A stretch of 12,758 nt of DNA from DASYQV01 sp036005125. GTDB taxonomy: Bacteria > Acidobacteriota > Vicinamibacteria > Vicinamibacterales > UBA2999. The position numbers were made by a program, and so were the translations under genes. Shown here piece after piece: positions 1 to 6,795 of the stretch. The stretch covers positions 1-12,758 of the forward strand of contig DASYQV010000206.1 in the NCBI GenBank assembly GCA_036005125.1, read 5' to 3'. The notes under the pieces were generated by a model. That model made no database searches. It was not told where the DNA came from and was given only the letters and a program-made list of their open reading frames with translations. The first letter of the stretch is position 1, and each line of letters starts with the position of its first letter.

Positions 1-893
<893 letters not shown>

Positions 894-1010
894 GCCTGAT
901 TCTATCGTAGCCTTGCCCTCGGGTCTGGCGCGTCCAGCAGGTAACCACGCAAGCGTCCAACAAGGGTGACAAAATTCTCGGTGGGAAGCGAATAACGCAC
1001 TGAAACCTGC
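894..1010. promoter_or_regulatory. Divergent intergenic region between ATPase and phosphodiesterase genes
   Basis: These 117 bases separate two divergently transcribed genes and must hold both promoters. On the minus strand TAGAAT (904-899) resembles a -10 box and sits only five bases before the ATPase ATG, which would give a leaderless or nearly leaderless message. No good -35 hexamer is seen at the right distance. On the plus strand GTGACA (966-971) and AATAAC (991-996) are a poor pair with a 19-base gap. No dyad operator stands out. Confidence 0.3.
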
Positions 1011-1802
1011 GTGACATTTTTCGACTCGCCTCGTCCCCTCGTCTTTGCCCATCGCGGCGGCATGGCACTCGGCCCCGAAAATACGCTCGCGGCGTTCGAT
1101 CTCGGGATGGCGGCCGGCGCCGACGGTCTCGAGCTCGACGTGCGTCTCTCGGCCGACGGCATTCCGGTCGTCCATCACGATGAAAGGCTCGAACGGACGA
1201 CGGATGGTTCGGGGCCGATCGCGGCCCGGACCGCCGCAGACCTGGCGCGCCTGGACGCCGCCTACCATTTCGCCGTCGCGGGTCGGTTTGCGTTTCGCGG
1301 GCAGGACATCGGCATTCCGTCGCTCCGGGAGGTGCTGCACCGATATCGCGACGCGCGGATCATCGTGGAGATGAAGGTCGACGATCCCGCGCTTGGCCAC
1401 GCGGTGGTGCGCGAGGTGCGGGCCGCCGATGCCATCGACCGCGTCTGCGCGGCGGGTTACGGCGTCCGCGCGGTTCGCGCCGTTCGCGAGGCCGAGCCCA
1501 CGCTTGCGACGAGCGCAACTCGGCCCGAAGTACAACGCGCGCTCCGCCGGACCTGGATGTGCTGGCCGGTGCGGCGTGCCAGGTATCACGGCTACCAGAT
1601 CCCTGAGCGCGCCGGATGCCTTCGCATCGTCTCGCCGCGATTCGTGCGGTACGCGCACGAGGGGAACCTGAAAGTGCAGGTGTGGACCGTCGACACTGAG
1701 CCCGACATGCGGCGCCTGCTTGGCTGGGGCGTCGACGCGCTCATCTCGAATCGCCCGGACCTGGCGGTGAAGATTCGGGACGAATGGGCCAGTCATTTGT
1801 GA
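1011..1802 (+). CDS. Glycerophosphodiester phosphodiesterase (GDPD family)
   Basis: A 263-residue protein that should hydrolyse glycerophosphodiesters to sn-glycerol 3-phosphate and an alcohol, in phospholipid turnover. The family signature is clear: HRGG (14-17) with catalytic His14, PENT (22-25), ELDV (41-44) giving metal ligands Glu41 and Asp43, HHD (55-57) with second catalytic His56, and VEMK (119-122) with Glu120 as likely third metal ligand. The C-terminal VWTVDTEPDMRRLLGWGVDALISNRPD is the typical last strand-helix segment of the TIM barrel, written here only as position cues around residues 223-250. No signal peptide is seen, so it is probably cytoplasmic. The start is GTG at 1011, chosen because it gives a normal lead-in to HRGG; no strong Shine-Dalgarno precedes it. 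The last codons and the TGA stop lie inside a heptamer repeat, so the natural C-terminus may have been altered by the repeat. The next gene follows in the same direction after 75 bases. Confidence 0.9.
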   Translation: MTFFDSPRPLVFAHRGGMALGPENTLAAFDLGMAAGADGLELDVRLSADGIPVVHHDERLERTTDGSGPIAARTAADLARLDAAYHFAVAGRFAFRGQDIGIPSLREVLHRYRDARIIVEMKVDDPALGHAVVREVRAADAIDRVCAAGYGVRAVRAVREAEPTLATSATRPEVQRALRRTWMCWPVRRARYHGYQIPERAGCLRIVSPRFVRYAHEGNLKVQVWTVDTEPDMRRLLGWGVDALISNRPDLAVKIRDEWASHL

Positions 1803-1829
1803 TTTGCGATTTGTGATTTGTGATTTTGC
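1794..1829 (+). repeat. Heptamer repeat array A (GATTTGC/GATTTGT units), left arm of inverted pair
   Basis: Period-7 array: units GATTTGC, GATTTGT, GATTTGT, then GATTTTG, preceded by a related CATTTGT. The TGA at 1800-1802 is the stop codon of the phosphodiesterase gene. Bases 1802-1826 are the exact reverse complement of 1889-1913, a perfect 25-base inverted repeat with 62 bases between the arms. Seen directly in the sequence; origin unknown. Confidence 0.9.
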
Positions 1830-1865
1830 AATTGTCCTACTCACGACTTCACGACCCGTTGCCGC

Positions 1866-1877
1866 GATAATCTCCGC
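1866..1877 (+). promoter_or_regulatory. Possible -10 box immediately before the PLP-enzyme ATG
   Basis: GATAAT at 1866-1871 ends six bases before the ATG at 1878, so transcription from it would start at or next to the start codon. No convincing -35 hexamer is found 16-18 bases upstream. It lies in the loop between the two arms of the 25-base inverted repeat. It may be chance. Confidence 0.25.
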
Positions 1878-2885
1878 ATGCAAATCGCAAATCACAAATC
1901 ACAAATCGCAAATGAAAGGGTGCGTCCACCGACCCTGCAGGACGTGTTCAGCGCCCGCCCCAGGGTGTACGCCGCCATGCGCCCATCGCCGCTGCTGAAA
2001 CACCCGCTGCTCGACGAGGCGCTTGGTCTCGACATCTGGGTCAAGCACGAGAACCACAATCCGACGTGCGCGTTCAAGATCCGCGGCGGGCTGAACCTCG
2101 TGTCACAACTTTCGCCCGACGAACGGACGCGCGGCGTCGTCAGCGCGAGCACGGGCAACCACGGTCAATCCATCGCGTTCGCTGCGCGCCTGCACGGCGT
2201 CCGTTGCCGCATTTACGTGCCCGTCGGCAACAACCCCGACAAGATTGCCGCGATCCGCGCGTTGGGGGCGGAAGTGATCGAGCACGGCCGCGACTTCGAC
2301 GAAGCACGCGAAGAAGTCGAGGCGTTCGCCGAAAGGGAAGGGTGGCGCTACGTTCATTCCGCCAACGAGCCGCACCTCATCGCCGGGGTCGGAACGTACG
2401 CGCTCGAGATATTCGAGTCGCTTCCCGACGCCGACGTCGTTTTCGTTCCGATCGGTGGTGGCAGCGGCGCATCCGGCTGTTGCATCGTCCGGACCGGACT
2501 GCAGTCCCGCGCACGAATCATCGGGGTCCAGGCGGTGCGCGCCGATGCATTCACGCGATCCTGGCGCGGACCCGAACGCGTGGTCACCGCAGACGTGCAG
2601 ACCTTCGCTGAGGGAATGGCCACGCGCGTGACATTCGACCTCACGTTCGGCCTGCTCAAGCACGAGCTCGACGATGTGATCGCGCTCGAGGAGCACGAGC
2701 TCGAGGAGGGCGTCCGGATGGCACTCAGCCTGACGCACAACCTCGCAGAAGGCGCCGGCGGCGCGACCCTGGCGGCTGCGCGGAAATGCCGCGGACAGCT
2801 CGCCGGCAGGAAGGTTGTCTGCGTCATGAGCGGCGGCAACATCGACGCGGCGACGCTTGGGAGGATCCTGCGATCGAATTCGTGA
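1878..2885 (+). CDS. PLP-dependent threonine/serine dehydratase-type enzyme (fold type II)
   Basis: A 335-residue reading frame for a tryptophan-synthase-beta-fold PLP enzyme, most like catabolic threonine/serine ammonia-lyases and serine racemases. FKIRGG (66-71) carries the PLP lysine Lys67, STGNHGQ (91-97) is the substrate loop, PIGGGSGASG (191-200) is the glycine loop holding the cofactor phosphate, and MSGGNID near the C-terminus is the usual cofactor-facing end. There is no C-terminal ACT domain, unlike biosynthetic IlvA, so feedback inhibition by isoleucine is not expected. The glycine loop SGASGCC differs from the common GGGLISG form, so the exact substrate is open. The start is doubtful: ATG 1878 encodes a repeat-derived N-terminus, while GTG 1920 begins just before the family-like part (TLQDVF), though its GAAAGG has no spacing. 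The TGA stop is the first TGA of another repeat array. Homology is sure; substrate and start are not. Confidence 0.85.
   Translation: MQIANHKSQIANERVRPPTLQDVFSARPRVYAAMRPSPLLKHPLLDEALGLDIWVKHENHNPTCAFKIRGGLNLVSQLSPDERTRGVVSASTGNHGQSIAFAARLHGVRCRIYVPVGNNPDKIAAIRALGAEVIEHGRDFDEAREEVEAFAEREGWRYVHSANEPHLIAGVGTYALEIFESLPDADVVFVPIGGGSGASGCCIVRTGLQSRARIIGVQAVRADAFTRSWRGPERVVTADVQTFAEGMATRVTFDLTFGLLKHELDDVIALEEHELEEGVRMALSLTHNLAEGAGGATLAAARKCRGQLAGRKVVCVMSGGNIDAATLGRILRSNS
1880..1914 (-). repeat. Heptamer repeat array B, right arm of inverted pair, overlapping a predicted start
   Basis: Read on the minus strand this is the same GATTTGC/GATTTGT period-7 array as at 1794-1829. On the plus strand it lies just inside the longest reading frame of the next gene. 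Because three heptamers make 21 bases, it translates into a 7-residue periodicity: QIANHKS followed by QIAN. This strongly suggests that this stretch is not conserved protein sequence. Confidence 0.9.
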
Positions 2886-2903
2886 TTCATGATTCGTGAT
2901 TCA
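2883..2903 (+). repeat. Heptamer repeat array C (GATTCAT/GATTCGT units), left arm of inverted pair
   Basis: Three period-7 units, starting with the TGA that is the stop codon of the PLP-enzyme gene. Bases 2883-2901 are the exact reverse complement of 3192-3210, a perfect 19-base inverted repeat with 290 bases between the arms. The last codons before the stop (AAT TCG) also resemble a decayed unit. Confidence 0.9.
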
Positions 2904-3207
2904 GGTCGTGTTCAACAACACAGACGAGTTCGGCGTCGCCGGGCGCTCCTTCGCCGGTCGAAGCTTCACGTCAAGTTCTCACGGATGATTGAGCTGCGCG
3001 ATTGACCACCCGTGCTGCAAATAGACGAGCTGGACTTCCGCGACTCGACGGGACATAACTGCGCACCAACGTACTATTGATTCCTTGAGAGCACAGATGT
3101 AATCTGTTTGACGGCCGCTTTCACCGTTCATCCCCAGACCGAAGCAAGTCCTCAGTGCTCCGCGCGTCAGGCGGTAGCTGCACCAATCGCAAATCACGAA
3201 TCATGAA
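2886..3207. other. 322-bp gene-free spacer between convergent genes, bounded by inverted repeats
   Basis: No convincing gene is seen. Inside the repeat arms there is a run of short dyads: 2905-2925 (stem GTGTT/AACAC, loop CAAC, extended by GTC/GAC with one bulge), 2939-2957 (CCGGGCG/CGCCGG, loop of six), 2960-2967 (GAAGCTTC palindrome) and 3093-3107 (ACAGAT, three-base loop, ATCTGT). The middle is less GC-rich than the flanking genes. A 72-codon minus-strand frame (3197-2979) has no recognisable family; its end, with LVYLQHGWSIAQL, faintly recalls a helix-turn-helix lead-in, too weak to call. The segment could be a transcription-termination zone, a non-autonomous mobile element or a gene relic. 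Confidence 0.5.
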
Positions 3208-3214
3208 TCATGAA
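3183..3214 (-). repeat. Heptamer repeat array D, hybrid of GATTC- and GATTTG- units
   Basis: Read on the minus strand the units run GATTCAT, GATTCGT, GATTTGC, GATTGGT, preceded by ATTCAT. This array joins the two unit types seen separately in the other arrays, so they belong to one family. The TGA at 3210-3208 (minus strand) is the stop codon of the uracil-DNA glycosylase gene. Confidence 0.9.
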
Positions 3215-3948
3215 TGAGAGATGGCCTGTCTCGCCGTTCGGAACACGCGGTCCATCATCGCTGCCGTCAGCCTGCCCGTGTTGGTGTTTTGACGGCTCGG
3301 ATGATAGCAGCCGACGAGCGTCGGGCATGTTGCGCCGAGCTTCGCAACGACACCGTGGCCGAACTGCGGCCGTGGCGACGCTCTCGCGCCGCGGCGCTTC
3401 AGCAGCCGGAGCGTGGCGTCGAAGGCAATCTTTCCCAGCGCCACGATGACGGCCACGCGCGGCAGTGCGGCGACTTCCGCCTCGAGGTGCGCCAGGCATG
3501 TGTCCATCTCCTCCGGTGTCGGCTTGTTCGCAGGCGGCGCGCAGCGGACCGCGGCCACGATGTACGCATCGCGAAGCTCGAGCCCGTCGTTGATGTGTCG
3601 CGACGTCTGAATGTTCGCGAAGCCGTTCCGATACAGCGCAGACATCAGGAAATCACCTGAACCATCACCCGTGAATACGCGTCCGGTCCGGTTTGCGCCA
3701 TGCGCGGCCGGAGCGAGACCAACGATCAACAGCCGCGCGGCAGGATCGCCGAAGCCGGGCACCGGGCGTCCCCAATACACGTCGTCACGGTGGGCACGCT
3801 TCTTCTCGAGCGCGACGTGGCGGCAGTAGTCCCTCAGGCGTGGACATCGGTTGCAGGAGACGATCTGGTCGTGAACGAGTGTAAGCGCAGCGAGTTGAGG
3901 GGCCCGACGGGATCGGCTGAGGAGAAGGTCAGGCGGAAAGCGTTTCAC
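3208..3948 (-). CDS. Uracil-DNA glycosylase, family 5 (UDGb type, 4Fe-4S)
   Basis: A 246-residue protein that should remove uracil and related deaminated bases from DNA as the first step of base-excision repair. Evidence is motif 1 GLAPAAHGANRTGR (77-90), where family 5 has Ala in place of the usual catalytic polar residue, and motif 3 HPSRQNTNTGR (216-226). Four cysteines, Cys32 and Cys35 (CNRC), Cys136 and Cys151, fit the 4Fe-4S pattern of UDG families 4 and 5. FTGDGSGDFL (92-101) and YRNGFAN (106-112) are also typical of the family. The GTG start at 3948 is supported by GGAG on the minus strand (3959-3956) seven bases upstream. The start codon overlaps the -35 box of the divergent aceE promoter. 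The C-terminal SHS and stop are encoded within a heptamer repeat. It faces the PLP-enzyme gene tail to tail and does not appear to share an operon with any gene here. Confidence 0.92.
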   Translation of the reverse strand: MKRFPPDLLLSRSRRAPQLAALTLVHDQIVSCNRCPRLRDYCRHVALEKKRAHRDDVYWGRPVPGFGDPAARLLIVGLAPAAHGANRTGRVFTGDGSGDFLMSALYRNGFANIQTSRHINDGLELRDAYIVAAVRCAPPANKPTPEEMDTCLAHLEAEVAALPRVAVIVALGKIAFDATLRLLKRRGARASPRPQFGHGVVAKLGATCPTLVGCYHPSRQNTNTGRLTAAMMDRVFRTARQAISHS

Positions 3949-3972
3949 AGGCGATCTCCGGGCAAGTACAAT
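3944..3972 (+). promoter_or_regulatory. Sigma70-like promoter of the aceE-aceF-lpdA operon
   Basis: TTCACA (3944-3949; five of six to TTGACA) is followed after exactly 17 bases by TACAAT (3967-3972; five of six to TATAAT). Transcription would start near 3979 and leave a leader of about 80 bases before aceE. The -35 box covers the GTG start codon of the divergent glycosylase gene, so RNA polymerase bound here could affect that gene. This is the best promoter match I found in the window. It is a pattern match only. Confidence 0.6.
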
Positions 3973-4008
3973 GAGAGGTTGTCACTGTCATCTTATGCCG
4001 GTCCTGAA

Positions 4009-4037
4009 GAGTCGGTTTCCAGCGAGAACGCTGACTC
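4009..4037 (+). promoter_or_regulatory. Hairpin in the aceE leader
   Basis: CAGCG (4020-4024) and CGCTG (4029-4033) form a five-pair stem closing an AGAA loop. GAGT (4009-4012) and ACTC (4034-4037) can extend it, with a seven-base bulge on the left side. It lies in the predicted leader, 22 bases before the aceE ATG. A regulatory role is possible but unsupported beyond structure. Confidence 0.25.
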
Positions 4038-4059
4038 AGGAGTTCGGCGAGTAGGACTC

Positions 4060-6738
4060 ATGCGCAGTACCGCCCCGAAGAACGCGAAGGAGATCGAGGC
4101 CCTCGAAACCCGTGAATGGCTGGAATCGCTCGACTACGTCCTCCAGTCCGGAGGGCCGAACCGCGTCGGCCGTTTGCTCCAGGAGCTGAGCATTCACGCT
4201 CGGCGCAGAGGCGTGAAGCTGCGATTCACCGCGAACACCCCATACATCAATAGCATTCACGCCGACGAGCAGCCTCCGTTTCCGGGCAGCCGTGAGGTCG
4301 AGCGCCGCATCAAGAGCCTCGTTCGATGGAACGCGCTCGCGATGGTCGTGAAGGCCAATAAGCTCGAGGAAGGCATCGGTGGTCACATCTCGACCTATGC
4401 CTCGGCTGCCACGCTGTACGAAGTTGCGTTCAACCACTTCTTCAGGGGCAAGGGCGAGAGCCACGACGGCGACATCATCTACTTCCAGGGTCATGCGGCG
4501 CCCGGGATTTACGCGCGCGCGTTTCTCGAGGGACGCATCGGCGTCCAGCAACTCGAGAACTTCCGTCGCGAGTTGAAAGCCGGCGGGGGATTGTCGTCGT
4601 ACCCCCACCCGTGGCTGATGCCGGAGTTCTGGGAGTACCCGACGGTTTCGATGGGGCTGGGTCCGATCACCGCGATCTACCAGGCTCGCTTCATGCGGTA
4701 CCTGGAGGACCGCGGGCTCAAGAAGCGGTCGGACTCCAAGGTGTGGGCCTTCCTCGGCGATGGCGAGACCGACGAGCCCGAGGCGCTCGGCGCCATTACG
4801 CTCGCATCGCGCGAGAAGCTCGACAACCTGATCTTCGTCATCAACTGCAACCTGCAGCGCCTCGATGGTCCGGTTCGCGGCAACGGCCAGATCATCCAGG
4901 AGCTCGAGGCCGCGTTCCGGGGCGCCGGCTGGAACGTCATCAAGGTGATCTGGGGCTCGGAGTGGGATCCGCTTCTGGCCAAGGACTACGACGGCGTTCT
5001 CGTCAAGCGCATGGGAGAAGTCGTCGACGGGCAGTACCAGAAGTACGCCGTCGAATCGGGCGAGTATGTGCGTCAGGATTTCTGGGGCGCAGATCCGCGA
5101 CTGCTCGAGATGGTGAAGCACCTGTCGGACGAGCAGCTCAAGAAGCTCACGCTTGGCGGTCACGATCCGGTGAAGGTCTACGCGGCGTACAAGGCGGCGG
5201 TGGAGCACACCGGTCATCCGACCGTCGTCCTGGCCCGCACCATCAAAGGCTACGGCATCGGCGAGGCGGGCGAGGGGAAGAACATCACCCACCAGCAGAA
5301 GAAGCTGAACGAAGACGAGCTTCGCGCATTCCGGACGCGCTTCGGCATCCCGATCGGCGATGACGAGGTCGCCAAGGCGCCGTTCTACCGTCCGCCGGAC
5401 AAGAGCCCCGAGATGACCTACATGATGGAGCAGCGGAAGCACCTCGGTGGGTTCGTCCCGAGCCGGCCGATCAGTTGCGGACCGCTCAACACCGAAACGC
5501 TGCCGGAGCTCTTTGCCGAGTTCCACAAGGGCACGGAGGGACGCAAGGCGTCGACCACGATGGCCTTCGTGCGCATCCTGGCCAAGATGCTGCGCGACAA
5601 GGAAATCGGCGAGCTGGTCGTCCCGATCGTGCCGGACGAGGCGCGCACGTTCGGCATGGAATCGCTCTTCCGCCAGGTGGGCATCTACTCGCACAACGGG
5701 CAGCTCTACGAGCCGGTCGACATGGACACGCTGCTCTACTACAAGGAAGCCAAGGAAGGGCAGATCCTCGAGGAGGGCATCACCGAGGCGGGCTCGATGT
5801 CGTCGTTCATCGCCGCCGGCACGGCGTACTCGACGCACTGCATCAACACGATCCCGTTCTTCATCTTCTATTCGATGTTCGGCATGCAGCGGATCGGCGA
5901 CCTGGTGTGGGCCGCGGCCGATTCGCGGTCGCGCGGCTTCATGCTTGGCGGCACGGCCGGGCGGACGACGCTGGCCGGCGAGGGCCTGCAGCATCAGGAC
6001 GGTCACAGCCATCTGTTCTCGCTGGCCGTACCGAATCTGATCTCCTACGACCCGGCGTTCGCCTACGAGATTGCGGTGATCATCGAGGACGGCATTCGCC
6101 GGATGTACAAGAACGGCGAGAGCATCTTCTACTACATCACCGTGATGAACGAACAGTACGAGATGCCGTCGATGCCGGAGGGTGCGCAGGAAGGCATCCT
6201 CAAAGGGATGTACCGCCTGCGGCCCTGGCCGAAGAGCGCCACCCATCGTGCCCAGTTGCTCGGCAGCGGAGCAATCCTCCTCGAGGTCCTGAAGGCGCAG
6301 CAATTGCTCGCGGAGAAGTATGACGTGGCCGCCGACGTCTGGAGCGTCACGAGCTACCAGGAGCTGTACCGGAACGGCCACGACGCGGAGCGCTGGAACC
6401 GGCTTCACCCCACGGAAAAGCCGCGCGTTCCGTACGTCACGCAGTGCCTCGACGGCACCGAGGGTGTCATCGTCGCCGCCTCGGACTATGTCAAGGCACT
6501 CCCTGATTCGATTGACCGCTGGATGCCACGGAGGCTGACCTCGCTCGGTACCGACGGCTTCGGCCGGAGCGAGAGCCGCGCGTCGCTGCGTGAGTTCTTC
6601 GAGGTCGATGCGCGGTTCATCGCAATCGCGACGCTCGACGCGCTCGCACGCGAGGGAGAACTCAACGCGACCGTTGTCCAGAAGGCGATCAAGGACCTCG
6701 GCGTGAACCCCGAGAAGCCAAACCCCAGACTCTCCTGA
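4060..6738 (+). CDS. aceE: Pyruvate dehydrogenase E1 component, homodimeric type
   Basis: An 892-residue protein, close to the 887 of E. coli AceE. It is the thiamine-diphosphate enzyme that decarboxylates pyruvate and reductively acetylates the lipoyl group of E2. The diphosphate-binding motif starts at GDGETDE (233-239) and ends in VINCNLQRLDGPVR, with the conserved Asn-Asn/Asp-type spacing. HISTYASAATLYEVAFNHF, FQGHAAPGIYARAF and WLMPEFWEYPTVSMGLGPI are close to AceE active-site and dimer segments. The central transketolase-like pyrimidine domain and C-terminal domain are complete. The frame is open far upstream, from 3700, but that part is antisense to the glycosylase gene. ATG 4060 gives the normal family N-terminus (KEIEALETREWLESLDYV) and is preceded by TAGGA at short spacing. 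It is the first gene of the E1-E2-E3 operon and lies 111 bases from the divergent glycosylase start. Confidence is very high. Confidence 0.97.
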   Translation: MRSTAPKNAKEIEALETREWLESLDYVLQSGGPNRVGRLLQELSIHARRRGVKLRFTANTPYINSIHADEQPPFPGSREVERRIKSLVRWNALAMVVKANKLEEGIGGHISTYASAATLYEVAFNHFFRGKGESHDGDIIYFQGHAAPGIYARAFLEGRIGVQQLENFRRELKAGGGLSSYPHPWLMPEFWEYPTVSMGLGPITAIYQARFMRYLEDRGLKKRSDSKVWAFLGDGETDEPEALGAITLASREKLDNLIFVINCNLQRLDGPVRGNGQIIQELEAAFRGAGWNVIKVIWGSEWDPLLAKDYDGVLVKRMGEVVDGQYQKYAVESGEYVRQDFWGADPRLLEMVKHLSDEQLKKLTLGGHDPVKVYAAYKAAVEHTGHPTVVLARTIKGYGIGEAGEGKNITHQQKKLNEDELRAFRTRFGIPIGDDEVAKAPFYRPPDKSPEMTYMMEQRKHLGGFVPSRPISCGPLNTETLPELFAEFHKGTEGRKASTTMAFVRILAKMLRDKEIGELVVPIVPDEARTFGMESLFRQVGIYSHNGQLYEPVDMDTLLYYKEAKEGQILEEGITEAGSMSSFIAAGTAYSTHCINTIPFFIFYSMFGMQRIGDLVWAAADSRSRGFMLGGTAGRTTLAGEGLQHQDGHSHLFSLAVPNLISYDPAFAYEIAVIIEDGIRRMYKNGESIFYYITVMNEQYEMPSMPEGAQEGILKGMYRLRPWPKSATHRAQLLGSGAILLEVLKAQQLLAEKYDVAADVWSVTSYQELYRNGHDAERWNRLHPTEKPRVPYVTQCLDGTEGVIVAASDYVKALPDSIDRWMPRRLTSLGTDGFGRSESRASLREFFEVDARFIAIATLDALAREGELNATVVQKAIKDLGVNPEKPNPRLS

Positions 6739-6741
6739 TCC

Positions 6742-6780
6742 GGCTCAGGGCTTAAGGCTCAGGGCTCATGGCCCAGAGCC
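6742..6780 (+). repeat. CTCAGGGC repeat and hairpin between aceE and aceF
   Basis: GGCTCAGGGCT occurs at 6742-6752 and again at 6756-6766. The second copy pairs with GCCCAGAGCC (6771-6780): a ten-pair stem with one mismatch around a five-base loop (TCATG). It follows the aceE stop by three bases and ends just before the aceF ribosome site. No T-run follows, so it is unlikely to stop transcription fully. It could stabilise an aceE message end or lower aceF expression. A related copy lies in the spacer before the TonB receptor gene, at 12452-12470. Confidence 0.7.
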
Positions 6781-6795
6781 TACAGGATTTCCTGC

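Noticed and set aside
1794..1914. CRISPR array
   Set aside because: The period is 7 bases with no unique spacers between units, so it is a simple tandem repeat.
2905..2925. Integron attC site suggested by a GTTCAAC-like core
   Set aside because: No matching second core at the right distance and no integrase nearby; the dyad is better described as a plain hairpin.
3700..4059. 120-codon upstream extension of the aceE frame
   Set aside because: It runs antisense through the glycosylase gene, has no aceE-like sequence and lies upstream of the likely promoter. ATG 4060 gives the normal family start.
4036..6408. 790-codon open frame on the minus strand opposite aceE
   Set aside because: It is fully antisense to an unmistakable aceE gene. 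Its His/Arg/Leu-rich composition is what high-GC codon bias gives on the opposite strand, and no family motif is present.
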